In this document: piece after piece, positions 23,997 to 37,600 of the stretch
Numbering within the stretch: position 1 is the stretch's first letter
Layout: every line of letters starts with the position of its first letter
Assembly (NCBI GenBank): GCA_964023275.1
Contig: OZ029920.1
Coordinates: 5,436,014 to 5,500,013, forward strand
Reading direction: 5' to 3'
DNA from: Norana najaformis
Taxonomy: Eukaryota > Annelida > Clitellata > Crassiclitellata > Hormogastridae
DNA: 64,000 nucleotides
The notes under the pieces: generated by a model
Database searches by the model: none
Told to the model about the DNA's origin: nothing
The model's input: the letters and a program-made list of their open reading frames with translations, nothing else
Program-made: the position numbers and the translations under genes

Positions 23997-24383
23997 TTGT
24001 ATAAGAAATTGCAAATTTTAACACGGATTGGAACTCGTGACACAGTGGTCGACGGCTCCGTACAGTCGCTTGCCTGTTACATCACTTTTATCAATTCATA
24101 AATTACTATTTAATGTCAGCAAACATGTTCTAATTAATTTTTTCTTAATACATCTTGAAAGCAGTTAATTTTTGGGTTTTTACTAAATTAATACGGAATA
24201 GCGATGCAGAATCATTGCAAAATAAGGTATATTCGATTTTATTAAACGAGCATCAATTTGATTAAAGTGACTCGTGAGGCAGCTGACTGTGGCTGTTATA
24301 AATTCATTTCTTTTAAACCGTCACTTGTATACACGTCTTCATAAATATTCGATACTGGACCCAAAAACAACATAAACATTCAC

Positions 24384-27300
24384 TCAGTGTTCTCCTGCAT
24401 GGTTTTTCAGTTGAGAGGAATAAGTAAACTTCACTCCACACACAGTACATTTGTATGGTTTCTCTCCCGTGTGAATCCTCATATGTCTTTTTAAGGTCGA
24501 TTGCTGATTAAACTTCATCGCACATACATTACATGTGAATGGCTTCTCCCCTGTGTGTATTCTCATATGGCTTTTTAAGGTTGATTGCAGACTAAACTTC
24601 ACTCCACACACTGTACATGTGTATGGTTTCTCTCCTGTGTGTATTCTCTTATGTCTTCTAAAGGCTGATTGATCATTAAACTTCACTCCACACACTGTAC
24701 ATGTGTATGGCTTCTCCCCTGTGTGTATTCTCATATGTTTGTTTAAGTTTGATTGATCACTAAACTTCACCCCACATACATTACATGTGTATGGTTTCTC
24801 CCCTGTGTGTATTCTCATATGTGTGTTTAAGTGTGATTGCTGATTAAACTTCATCACACATACATTACACGTGTATGGCTTCTCCCCTGTGTGTATTCTC
24901 ATATGTCTTTTTAGGGGTGATTGCAGACTAAACTTCATCGCACATACATTACATGTGTATGGCTTCTCTCCTGTGTGAATCCTCATATGCCGAATTAGGT
25001 CATGTTTTGTTGTGAAAGCCTTGCTGCACAAGGAACACTTGTGTGGCCTATCTTTGCCATCACTGCACTGTCTCCTCAGTTTCTCTTCTTCAAGGAAGTG
25101 GTGCTGTTTATCTCCACCATCCAAGACATGCAAACCAGCATCATTCCTGCATCCAGTTTGTTGGTCCTGAGCTTGGTTTTGTTCAGCTGCAACTGATGCC
25201 GTCTTTCGCCTGTGCTCTACTGTCCTGGAAATGGCTCTAACTGGAGGTACATTACATATTCCGGCTTCAGCTTCACAGCAACCTGAAACCAAAACAAATA
25301 AAGTAAAAATATCAACACTGAATCCCTGTCACATAAATATTGCACCCCACCCAAAACTACTAGTAATAGGTGTAGTTAATATTACAGCTGTTCAGATAAT
25401 GACAGGTTATTAAGGGCACTGGCATACACCCCTTCTCGAAAAAACTGGGGGTCAGATGGCTTTGGCACCCATTTTTGCCCCAAAGGGTTTTTAATTTTTT
25501 TTTTCATTTTCAGGAGTGCCAAACAACCGGGGAGGTCTGTGGGAAGGAAATGGGAAACAGCCCAAGAGCACAAGGTGTAAACTTTAGCAACAGAACATGT
25601 GTGATGGAATTGAGTACTGCAATGTGCAAAAAACATGAGAAATTTCAGAGACTTGGAGAACAATCATTGCATTTTAAATGCCAAAGACTAAAACAATTTG
25701 CAAAATTTTTTTCCAACATGAAGCACAAGCCTGACCAAGCCTGCATTCAAAACACCTTGATCCACCAACACCCCTTAATCTCAGAACTGTGCAGATGGCT
25801 CTGCAGGCTATCATGGATGTCTTCATGGGCAAGAGGTAGCCCTGCAGCCTACTAGTAATCATCCTGTAATTTGAATCCTACTGGATTATCTTTAATGATA
25901 CTTTTGTTTAGCCAAGCAACATTATGTCTAATGGAAAGGTATTGTTGCCACGACTTTGCTTATGCCAAAAGAGGTTGTACCTCAACACCACACCTTTCAG
26001 GACACAGTAGCTTACAATAAATGCACCTTTAACACCTTATCTTACAGATCAACCAAGGTAAAACTGCTTAAAATAAATAATTCCTTTATCTGTATTGGTG
26101 ATGTAGTAAGCTCACCAACACTAAGAGTGAACACATTAGGCACACAATAGCAGCCATGCATTAATTACAAATGGTGGTTGAACAGTTAAAATTAGTAAAA
26201 TAGATTAGCAACAGTAGGAATCATCAGATAAACAATTAATTCAAAGATGAATTTTAAATTGCCAGTAAAACGAACTGAGCACTGAAATGAATTAAGAACA
26301 TACTGATTATTGTGAAGAATTAACAGGCTAGCAATGGATCAATGACTTTAATAATTAATTGAAAACTCAAATTCTCTAACTCAATTATTATCACACATAG
26401 AGTAATACTGTTAACCTTAGATTACATAAGCTAATTATGTCTACCCTAACCTGAATAGAAGTAAGTGAGCTATTAACATAGGAAGTCTACCTAATGAGTT
26501 GATTTGTTTGGCTAAGAGTCCTAATTCTTCTGCATATTCTTCTCCATACCAAACCACCATTTCCACGTTTACAGGAATATCAACACAGGCACGATAGTAG
26601 ATGCTTCCAGAAAACTGAAAAGCCTTGACATTCTGGACAGATTTAGAAGGGGCACAGTTTACGTAACGCATCCAGTTGGATTTTGAAACATCCTGTGCAT
26701 CAATAAAATGATCAAGCTTCCCATCTTTGTATATCTAAATAAAACATAAAAATGTCAAGTATTAGCTAATCGTAATTGTAATTCCGAGATTTCTACAGCA
26801 CCCAACAAAGGCCAGGTCACAGGACCAGCTTATTCACAGAGGCTCAGTCAAAACAAAATCGATAGCAAAAGGGTTTGGTTCCAGGTCAAGATCCAAAAGT
26901 CAGGCAGAGAGACAGCATGGCAGCTACGGTGGGTGATGTTTGGGATTGGAGCAGGTTAGGTGAAAAAGTAGAGGGATTACCATGTGGAGTGGTTACATGT
27001 TTATTCAGAATATGACTAAGCAGTGATGCAAAAACCATATTTGTAACTTGTCCCATTTAAGCAATTTTTACTGAATATGTGCAGAACTCAAGGTTAAGCT
27101 CGAGAAAAGCCGGGGTTCAATGCCAGACTTTCCCACAACTTTACCACTGTTCTCATGGCAATCACAAAAACATACACTGTCAGGTGTGGTTAAATGAAAA
27201 CGCATAGCACCCTCTTTTCAGCCTCTGCTGTTATGGCAATATATAATTGTCTTATTGCTAAAATAAAGTAATTGCTTATTTATTAGATGCCTCTTTCAGC

Positions 27301-30300
27301 AGTAAAGACATGGTGGAATGCTCTCTAGACTGAAGCTCAAACATGACATCAGCCATAAACAATTGGAAACCCTTGCATACCACATATTTCAATAGTGGTG
27401 ACATGGCATTGTTGATGCTGTTATGTACAGTGAAGTTAAGCAATGCTGAGCCCAGTTAGTACTTCGATATGTGACCACATCCATGGAATACCACACCACC
27501 CAGTGTCACTCATTCCAAGCATTTATATAGCACCCCTTTAAGATATCCCTCGAGGTGCCAATTGTCTCTGACCCAGCCCTTTATCCCTATAGTGTTGATG
27601 AATTAGTAGCAATGCAAGGTGGTAGGTTAAATAGGTGTCATGGATCAGTGTGGTTAAGTGGCCATGTGTGCCCTTCAGCCGACAGAACCACTAACCTCAA
27701 CATCACAGTTCTGAGAAGTGTGATGTTGAGGTGTGTAAATTACTGCGCTACCTTTATTTTAACCATTATTTCAATCTGAAATAACACTTAAGTTGGATCA
27801 AGACATTGAGATGAGTAGGAGGCACAATACATATAGGCCCTAACAATGTTAACACTTAACTTAGGCAAAGGTAACATTAATGCCTCAAATTTGGAAATGT
27901 CACACCTGACACATGCAGTCTAAAACAATCCTCCATCATCTTCAAAACTGCACATAAAAATTTTCTGTATTTCTACAAAAAATGTTTTCAAACTTTAATT
28001 CAGTTTGCTGTTCTGCTAATACAAAGTTTCAGAATTCTGCATTAGCTTACCTCCCAAGTATAACCGGAAGCATGAGCTGCCATTTCACTGTAAACTTTAA
28101 CACCCCCATAAGGGCCAAACATTGTGCCTCGAGAAAAGGCTCGTTTGGTCCAAACTCCAAATCCTGCACCAGGCATATTCGATGGTGCTATAATTAGGCC
28201 ATCTGGTATGCTCCTGGTAGCCGGATTCCGAGGCACTTCCGGAACACCTGCCTCAAGCTGCCTACAGGGCCTTCCTTTCTTTCTTGGCTGCTCAACCTGT
28301 CCTTTAGTTTTGTCTTTCACAAACTCCACCGGACCATGCTCAGGGCAGTTTCCATGCAGATATTCTTCATTACATTCCTCACATACTATAAAAAAACAAG
28401 CAAGTTAACATTAACACCAGCAGAGATTCAACTTGACTTCAACAGATCATGTGTCTAAAATCTTGGCAATTTCATAATACCTAATCTTATGCAAGATTAA
28501 GAAACAGTCAATTTATAATAATAATTATTATTATTATTGTTGTTATCAGATAATTGCGCTGTAATAATTACTGAATTTGAAACAAAAGTGGACAGCTGGA
28601 AAATTTTATTGCAAAATGACATACGCTGGAAAACTCATTATAAAGCGATCTTTAGGAGCCAGAACAAGAACCACCTTCCAATAAGACTTTGTTAACTGAG
28701 ATTATTTTCTACAGCTGAATGAACTTTGGAATCCATGATCATGACAGTGTTATATCAGAATTTGTGTTATAATGAAGCGCATTATAATGGGACTGGAGTA
28801 ACAGAAAGAGAAGAGTACCATTTAGGCTGGTGAACAGCCCCTTTTAAAAGTTTTTAATATCCCTAACAGATGCATACACATGTGTACCGGTAAGCATTTG
28901 TACGCATCAACAGTTTCAGTTAAGCTAATCGTTATTACACAAGCAATCTTTTACCAGATCACATACAAATATATTCATCTTCACTGGGAACTTCAAGTTC
29001 ATTGTACTTCTTTTCTGGAACATTCCTTCTTGGATACCGGTTTCTCAGCTCGTTTTTGTAATCAGCTTGCTTCTTCTTCATTGCCTTCTCCAACTTCTGT
29101 TCATCTGATAATAACACACTAAATCCTTAACACAGTTTTACAGTAATCTTGCAAGAATTGCTTTTGTACACAGAGCTATTGTTTATTGTCATTTCATTTA
29201 GCTGTAAACTATGTGTATCATGAAAACAGACAATCCAGCTTCACTGAGACTGAACTTAGTGAAAGGTAAATACCTTTCCTAGAAGTTTGGAAGTTAATCT
29301 GAGAATAGAGATGTGGCAATAGTTTGATAAATCTTTTGGAGACAGTGAGAGACGTTTTAATAAAAGGGTAAACTACAGCTTGTTCAAAACTGGCAGGGCA
29401 GCAACCTTCAGCAAGACAGAGATGGAAAATAGATGCAATAGTTGGGTTCAAGACATCAAAGGGTGCTGTATAAATGATTTTATAAATACACATAGTCCAG
29501 AAAGTGAGGTCAACCAGAAAGAAAAACCAAAAAAACCAACATGTATCAGGAGTCCAGTTAGCAAACTAAGATATTATGTACTGTTGTGTACAATACAATC
29601 ATACTTATTGTTCACACGTGAAATAAATGACATTTATATTCAACATATTTTAACATGTACCTGAGGGATCTAGGATTTCACATTCATAAGCATCAATTAA
29701 TTGATTCGTCAAACTTTTTCGGAGGAACTTCTTCCAAGTGAGCTCATGCTGCAAATGGTTCAGAAGTCTGCGTGCCAAGATCCTTCGAAATCCCAAGAAT
29801 GGTTGTCGTTTCCCAGCTGGCTGAAGTTCCGGGGGCTGTGACACATCTGAGAAAGCAGAAGCATTGACCTCTTTTCCCTACAAGATGAAAAGAATGAAGC
29901 AAGCTCAATCTTCGCTTATTTTCTCCTATAAAACAGATAAAAAGAGGGACAGAACAAGCTCAGTGTTAGGATCTAAATCAAAATTATAACACTGCTGTAA
30001 AGATCTGAATAATCTGACAGACTCTTAATTTTTCTTTATTTCAAGACAATTTATTGGGTAAAATTGTCTGAAATCGCCATTACATAACCTGACCTTTTTC
30101 ATGCCATGTTTTTACTGTAGTTAGTGTGAGTTTATAACAACTTTAAAATTTTTTAGCACAAATAGAAAAATGAATCAACTACTCATTAAATATTTCCCAT
30201 TTTAAATCTAATTGTAAATATTTTACTGCAGACCAACAATTCTAATAAACAGTCTATATAGCTAACATATATACATTATGAAATTAAGTCCAGCGCTTAC

Positions 30301-33099
30301 ACTAAATCACCTGTCATTACTAAATTTATTGGTCATATCTTACAAACTTCTGTTCAGTGTCTTTTGACCATTTGTACCGTTATCTTTTAGAAATGTTATT
30401 ATTCATTATTCCATCCAACATTTCCTCCCTTTACAGTTTATGTACTGTTACAAAATTCGAAAGTACACCTATTTAAAATAAATGCACATGGATACCAACA
30501 TCTTTTTCTCCATACTTACAGTGAAAGCAACATCAGAATATCGTGTTCGTCTTCTTGCATGCTGTCTACCTGAAATGAAAAATACAGCATGGCATGCTGG
30601 CTGAATTACTCCCATCAAATAAGCTTAAGATGAACCTAATAAAATAATTATGTTAAATAAGATAACTAAACCTATGAGTCCTTCTAGCTCAGCTGATGGG
30701 CATATGATGTGTTAGCTAATACATTACTAACTTACTAACTTATCAAAAACATTTTACTTTTAATTTAATTATGCCATCAAATAGGGAACATGCACAAACA
30801 CCAACATGCATGATGCAAGCCATAAGCAGACTGTTCATGCATGGTATCTAGTTCATGAAGTGAAGTCATAGCTTTAGCAACAAGATTCTACAACTGTTAG
30901 TGAGGTCCACTATAAATAAGCCATAATACTACACTTGGCTTTCCATGTCCCGTACTTTCTGCCTCATGCCCTTTCTATCACCAATTTTAAGAAATATTTT
31001 GAATTAGACCTAGCATATACTTTGTAAATATCTGTGGTTTTGTGAAGTTTTGTCAGCTTAGTGTCACTTAGTGCATGTGATATATTCAGCAGTTTTCTGT
31101 CTTGTAACCTCCATGGTCTATTCATCAATTAATGCTTGGCTTTGTTTGAGCAATCTGTAAAAGATACTTGCCACATATAATGGCCTGTTGGATTCTAAGT
31201 TATTTTCCCATAAAAACTTTAATCCATATCAGTCTAAACTTATTGGTTTAACTGTGTAAAACAATTCCTTAATTCCTAAACACCACAAACCAAATGACAG
31301 CTTGATTAAAGCTTTCACCTGGTTTATGCTGTTTGCTCCATAGGGGCAATTCTAAAAAGATAAGAATGTCACTTTATCAGGGACTTCCACCTATTATGCA
31401 GCTTTTTAGTCAAAACGTCTACATTGAGAATGTGAGAGCTAAATGTACATTAAAAAGTAAAACAAAAACTCAAACTACAACTAGTATAAACTGAACTCAG
31501 AAAAAAGCATTAATAAAGAGATAAAAGCTAAAACAATAATACCATTTCCCATCCTAGTCTTTGTCTTCATTCTTTCCATGGCAGGCGTCCAGGTTTCGTC
31601 ACTGTCTCTATTGTTCAGGAAAGCAATTTTTCTCTGATGCTGAGACTTGGAAAGGAAATCAGGTGTTCCAATATCTAAACCTGAATATGAAATTCAAATC
31701 CATTAATAAGCGATCAAAATCAGTAGCTTATGTTACAACATTTATTGCAACACGTTTGCCTGAATGCAAACAGTAGCACAAACCACTATCACCAACATCA
31801 TCTAAAACATGCCCTGCTCTGTAGCATTACTGTTTCCACAACATGCTGCCAACCATCTCTGTTCTGAGCACATTTCCAGGCTGTGGCAAGTCCAAAATCA
31901 GAGGGGCATGTCAGACTCAACAATTAAGGACATTTCAAAGGGCATTTCAAATCATGCCTAATCAGTTTTTCACTTTGTAAAACAGGAAGCGAAAACACTA
32001 ATACATATAGCTAAAAACTGATCATTGTGAAGAACAGTTAGGCTGATGATGTACTAAGTTATTCTCACATCACTTGCACATTTAGGAGTTGAGAAAAAGG
32101 GGCCAATTTTACCAAGGTTGAGGTCTTGTATGACAGAAAAGTTTTGTTATAGTCTTTCTCAGTACTTACATTACTTACTTTCAAGTTACCAAAACTTCTA
32201 AGTTTCCTGTTTGATTGGGACTCATAAACATTACTTCAAAAATTCTGAAAACTGCTCATGAAAAATCTCTTCATTTAAATTACTATACCAAGTTTCTTTA
32301 ATATCTTGTAGTTCTGTAATCGGTTGATGAAGACAATCTTTTCCAACTGTGGCATCGTCTCAAGATGGTCCTTCGAAAAGTACTTTCTGAGGTCAACTTT
32401 CTCCTTCATCACCTCATCATACGCCTTGTTGTACATGGCTTCATAGTCCAGAATTGACTCCTGCAACGACCTCTTTGTCGCCATTTTAATGCAGCCTGAA
32501 TACAAAATTGCAAAGTCACTCATCAGTAAACTATTTCAATGTTTAATTTAACAAAACAATCATTCTAGATTACATAACCTTATTTTTTTAAATTTTGAAA
32601 TGTTTAAACTCACCAAAAGTGATTGATAAAGTAAATCTACAAACATGGTATTGCACAATTTCATTCATATGCATTGGGACACATCTATAAGTGGGTGCCA
32701 CAGATCAATGTTGGTAATTTATCGTTTCAGTGTTTCAAATATTTTTGTATATTTGGTTAAGTATCCATCACAGATAACAAGCGTTTTCGGCTGATCTTGC
32801 TTTAAAATGACCCCTCCAGTGAAGCTGCTCATCGAAACACATCCGACTCTTCCACTCAATCACGCTTTTTAACTTTAAGGATGCAATGAATTTGCCAGGC
32901 TAGTATGATTTTGACAAATCGCGTAAATAATTTGGGTCATTTAAATTAAAGCTGCGTAAATCTACAATAGGGCCTATGCAAGTTACGTTGCATACAAATG
33001 TTTAATGTATCAAGTTACCAGTATTGAAATTTACAGTGAATAAAGAGAATTTTTTTAAAAATAATTAAGCTCCTCACCTCCGAAGTAAAACAGCGACAT
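24384..33099 (-). CDS. PRDM9: PRDM9-like histone methyltransferase (KRAB, SSXRD-like, PR/SET, C2H2 array)
   Basis: Nine minus-strand coding exons are 33099-33078, 32495-32289, 31680-31543, 30569-30520, 29877-29661, 29104-28967, 28385-28051, 26734-26491 and 25282-24384. All GT-AG junctions and phases agree, giving 749 aa. Residues about 41-80 are KRAB-like (VDLRKYFSKDHLETM..NYKILKKLG), followed by DSDETWTP, a signature of vertebrate PRDM9. Residues about 220-262 resemble SSXRD plus linker (VPSEDEYILCEEC). PR/SET spans about 295-445. GPY, IYYRAC and VWYGEEY keep the three tyrosines matching human Y276, Y341 and Y357, so catalysis is likely intact. Eight C2H2 fingers (533-749) end the protein. 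Vertebrate PRDM9 trimethylates H3K4 and H3K36 at DNA-motif sites to direct meiotic double-strand breaks. The start in exon 1 has an in-frame stop upstream; a second ATG in exon 2 (32484) is an alternative. Residues 123-211 have no counterpart I recognise, and the lone post-SET finger is not evident. Confidence 0.93.
24387..25043 (-). repeat. PRDM9 zinc-finger array, 84-bp tandem units
   Basis: Eight consecutive C2H2 fingers are encoded, seven of them linked by TGEKPY and nearly the same at DNA level (for example GTGTGTATTCTCATATG recurs every 84 bases on the plus strand). Residues at helix positions -1, 3 and 6, N- to C-terminal, are T/D/R, L/P/R, Q/H/T, D/N/K, D/A/R, L/T/S, Q/T/R and Y/Q/N. 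Position 2 is Ser in all but the first finger, which has His. The last finger ends HAGEH and stops directly. The pattern of variable contact residues on an otherwise constant frame is the hallmark of fast-evolving PRDM9 arrays. Confidence 0.93.
26765..26945 (-). repeat. Family D copy in the last PRDM9 intron
   Basis: TCGTAATTGTAATTCCGAG, TTTCTACAGCACCCAACAAA and AACAAAATCGATAGC match the family order. Confidence 0.8.
27515..27600. repeat. Tailed dispersed repeat fragment in a PRDM9 intron
   Basis: CATTTATATAGCACCCCTTT and the following AGATATCCCTCGAGGTGCC resemble the repeat at 23470-23530. No coding content. Confidence 0.4.
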
Positions 33100-33125
33100 G
33101 TCGGAAAACGAGGGAAGCCACACAT

Positions 33126-33132
33126 TTTATAC
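33126..33132 (-). promoter_or_regulatory. Possible TATA box for PRDM9
   Basis: The minus strand reads GCAGTATAAAATG about 30 bases upstream of the exon 1 ATG. If used, it would leave almost no 5' UTR, so the true start site may lie further upstream. Confidence 0.25.
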
Positions 33133-33404
33133 TGCCGAGTGGTAGACGCAATCAACAGACGACAGACCGCAACAATATGCGCAACATTCAGTAAATGGCT
33201 GATTAAAGAAAACACTGTTCTTCAAAACAAATCACGAAGATGTTTTAACCAATTGTTAGAAGTAAAATTAATGGTCTTAATGAAGAATATCACATTTACT
33301 GCCGTTTTTGTACGGTTTCTGTGAAACGCGCGCTTCCCAAAAGATGACGCTATTGAACCATGTGCAAAATCATTCGCTTGAAAACAAAAGCCTAGGTGAC
33401 ATAA

Positions 33405-33500
33405 ACTTTGCGAATAATAATATTAATATTTAACACTAATTAATAATAATTATTAATTATTAATATTAATCCTAGTAATTAACAATTATTAATAATGTCT
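33405..33500. repeat. AATAATTATTAAT-rich low-complexity sequence
   Basis: TAATAAT/ATTAATTATT runs are partly self-complementary. They lie between the divergent PRDM9 and TMEM165 genes; nothing else is recognised in 33140-34670. Confidence 0.7.
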
Positions 33501-34675
33501 ATGCTGGTTGCCAAGACTCGCCGAACAGTCGATGAACTCAAGCATTGCGTCATCTAGCGAATATTACAAGGTTTAATTTACAAAATTTAGGAACAACCAA
33601 ATATTGGATGATTATATTTTTAAAAGGTTTAATTTTATATAGCAGTCAATAGTTTAACTTCATTATTTTATTCCTTTTTGTTTCTTTTATTTGTTTGCAT
33701 AAAAGCCATTCGCGTATAACGCAGCCACCAACTGAAGAAACCTGCTTCAACAGATAACGGATACCACACTTAATGTTTCATTTAAGGAAATAAATGGTAC
33801 CACTGGAGTAATTACAGCAACAGTAAGGAAATCTTCATTCATACCATATTTTTAACGTCACAGTTGTCGGTGATTGCAAGAAGACGTTAGTCCTGTTCGT
33901 CATCATGATGATTATCATCATCATTCTATAGCCATCGAGCTCTGTGAGATTATTTACAGGCTTCAAACAGAAGGACAGTTTCAATGTACGAATTTAAATT
34001 ATAAATCAGATTTTTATGGTACCAAACATTCCAATTTAGAAAGAGGATCAGTTTGGAAGTGAACAATAATCAAGAAGAGGGAAAACAGTTGAAAGAAAAA
34101 AGCATCACTAATATTCTTTAAATGTTAGAAAGTCTAACAAGAGGTACCTAGACAATGCATAGACGGCAGGCAATAATAGTAAATGAATGAGGAGGTATCG
34201 GAGACCATCGCGGAAAGCTTCAAGGGGCCATAACTCACCAAAAATACTGAAAACACCATGAAAACGCGAAAACACCAAAGTACGTGAGCTTGATAGGAAT
34301 GAGAGGGTATATTCAGGAGAGAGCGAGGATTTCAGCTGGTGGACGCCTCACCAGCACAAGAGAAAAGTGCCAATTTTCAGTATTTTACAAAATTTGCTAA
34401 GGATTAAAATTTCTACACGCTGAAAGTTTGAGTCGTAAGCGTTATCAAACAACGGTCTTGAGTGACATGCGCTACATAACGTACATGGATGTTTATGCTG
34501 TTACAGTACATTGGTCCATAAGACAGCGCTACATAAGCCTACATAAAAATTGTATGTTTATTCTGCAATTTGGTCAACCATATGATTCAAAACGAATTAA
34601 AAATTAACAAAGCCGACGTATGCCAAATAATCAGATAATCTATTAAGGTTTAATTGAAATATAATTTAATGCGAT

Positions 34676-37600
34676 ATGGCAATGTTTTTTGTTGATTCAT
34701 CTTGTCGTTCGCTGTTTTCGTCGGTTTTTGCGGTGGTTTGTTCCGAAGTGGGCGATAATACCTTCTTCATTGCGGTAATTCTGTCGATGACCAACTCCAA
34801 AATGGCCGTTTTCTGCGGAGCACTTTTTGCCGACTCTATCCTGCACGTACTGGCCGGTATGATGACGATGATGATGGAGCGAGGGTGGTGGTGGTGGTGG
34901 TTCTCGTGCTGCTGCTGCTGCTGGTGCTGGTGATGATGACGATGAAGATGGTGGTAGTGGTTGTGGGTGTAATGGTGATGGTGGTGATGATTATGATCTC
35001 GATGATGGTGAGATGAAAACTGAAAGAGGAAGAAAGGATACAGGCTTACTGATGATGCAACATGAATGCAGAATGTGATATTCTCAAAACAAGGAAGCCT
35101 GATGCTGGCCAAGCCCAAACTGATGAATCTATCAAATGTTTAGTAATTTTGTGCTAAAATTTGTCACACCAGATCTGAGTTACCATTTACAACTGGCTTT
35201 CAGATCATTTTTGGCAGTACATTTTTTGTTTACCCATTTTCTTTTCTTTATAAACTTATCTGGAGAAAATTAGTCACAGCCCACTTATGACCTTCCAAAC
35301 TATTACTGTGTTGTGTGTGTGCATGTGTGTGCATGTGTGTGTGTGTACATACTGTATGTATGTAGGAGAATAGGCAGGTATTCACAAATGACAATCTAAG
35401 TGAGCTAGGGAAGTGTGTAGCTTGAAATGCTGAACAGAATCAAGTGCAAAATTACGTGTATGCAATAAAAGATTGTTACAAGAGGAAGATTCAACACGGG
35501 AAAAGTAACAATGGGCTCAAGTTGATGTGCTGAATCCATTGTTACTGAATAATTGTTAATGTTGTAACAGAATCAACTTAAGACTTACCTTTTTCAGTTG
35601 GCTTATCCACTGTCTTAATGGACTGATCTTGTGGATATTGACCTGAATGCGGCTTAAATTTGATGCGCCATCAGTTGATGCTTTGTGCATTGAACACTGG
35701 TGCTTTAGAAATTTCTAATAGATAATAATAATAAATAAAAATTCCCAAGCAATCAGTCAATGGTTGCAGCTAAGATAAATCAGTGTGCTTGCCAACTCTG
35801 GTTGAAAAACCAAGAGTGAAATCTGAGATGACATTCAGACAGGTAGACTTGATTCCTAAATATGACATTATTCCTTGATACTACTATATTACTAAATATG
35901 ACTTTACGACAGTAGGTATTCTGTTAGATTGTGTGTTTACAGAATTTAAGTTTCCAGTTGGGAGATTGGCTTGAGTTTTCTGTTGGTTTTTATGATATTT
36001 CTGTTGTGTTTTCTGCTGCATTTTTAGTCAGCCTTAGTGCAAAATAAGTGTATTTTATTCCTAAATACGACATTATACCTAAATACAGTATGACACTGTT
36101 TTTAAATATAACATTGTTTCCAATTCTGCTATCATATGACCACCGACTACCAGGAAAATTGAGTTGAAATTAGATCTTTTAGTTAACTCTTAGCATTTTT
36201 GCTGACAGCTGACATTTGAAGCACCTTAGAAGTAACTCATTAACTTTGAAATTGCCATTGTTACATTACAGTAGAAGACATTGCCCTCTAAAGAAATTCA
36301 AATTCTGAATCTGTTACTCTTGCAAATGAATTATTACAGACAAGTCTGAAGAGTTATTATTTTTCTGTCGCAGTGTTGTTGGGGTGTGTTGCAACTGCAA
36401 TTCCGCAGCAAATTGCTTTTGCAGTTTCCTCATTTTTCCTGATCGGCTATGGTTTGATGATGCTAAAGAATGGTCAGTGCAGTTTTTTCGAATTATTATG
36501 TGGTAACTACTTCGTAAAATTGCTCATGATGAATGATTCTAATTGTTGTCGCTATTGTTCCCTCATTTTGAAGCACGCTGTCGAATGATTTTTTACTATA
36601 ATTATTTTTGTATTTATTAAGCGCCACTGTATAATGACAAAGCATCAATTGATGGTGCTGAGCAACTGTGAGTGAAGGATTTGGTCAAGGTCCTTGCATG
36701 CTGACCATCTCTGAGGAGGAAGCTTGAAACAGCTCTCTCCGTTTTACAAGCCGAGTGCTCAGTCCAGTCGGCCACTGCCCATCAGCTTAATGTAAAATTC
36801 CATTATACTGGTACCAATATATATAATCGTCTATGAATGTGTGTATGTATGTATGTATGTGTGTATGTATGTATGCATGCACGTACACATGCATGCATGT
36901 ATGTATGTATGTATTTTATCATTATGTATGTATGTATCATGTATGTATGTGTGTATGTATGTATGCATGTATGTATGTATTTTTTCATCATGTATGTATG
37001 TATGATGTATATATGTATGTAGGTATCAAGGCAGCACTTATAGTGTATAGTGTCTTGTTGAACATCAAGGAAATCCTGATCTAGAAGTATATTGTGCATT
37101 AAATTGCACAGTATACAGTAGTCACTGCTGGGTTATGAGGTTTACCCCCAAATTGTTTCCTGTTTGAATAAGACTTACTCATAAATAGGCTGTCTAGAAT
37201 ATTTGTTCTTTTTCTATGACTCACTGGCATTTCTCACAATGTTTTCATCTTTATATTAAACAGTTATATATTTATGGTTAAAGTTCTTTAATATCTATAA
37301 AAATATTTTAAAACCGGATATAGGTGTCATATTTACTAACACACTGAAACTAATTATCTAAAAATGTGTTTGTAGCCATATCAGTTACCATATCGTAGCG
37401 ATGTTGAATTGTAATGAGGTCATTTTCCAAAGCTGAATCAGATCGGGGGATCTTTATCCTCAACTGTGTTATGTCAGAGTTCTGAGTTTACGTCACAGTT
37501 ATGCATATTATGTGGGGTTCCAGTGCATGTTTGTATTCAGACACTTATGTGGGTTTCCAGTGCATGTTTGTATTCAGACACTTATGTGGGTTTCCAGTGC

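Noticed and set aside
34666..35118. His-rich minus-strand frame opposite TMEM165 exon 1
   Set aside because: Composition comes from GAT/GGT triplet repeats, and the strand is opposite to a well-supported exon.
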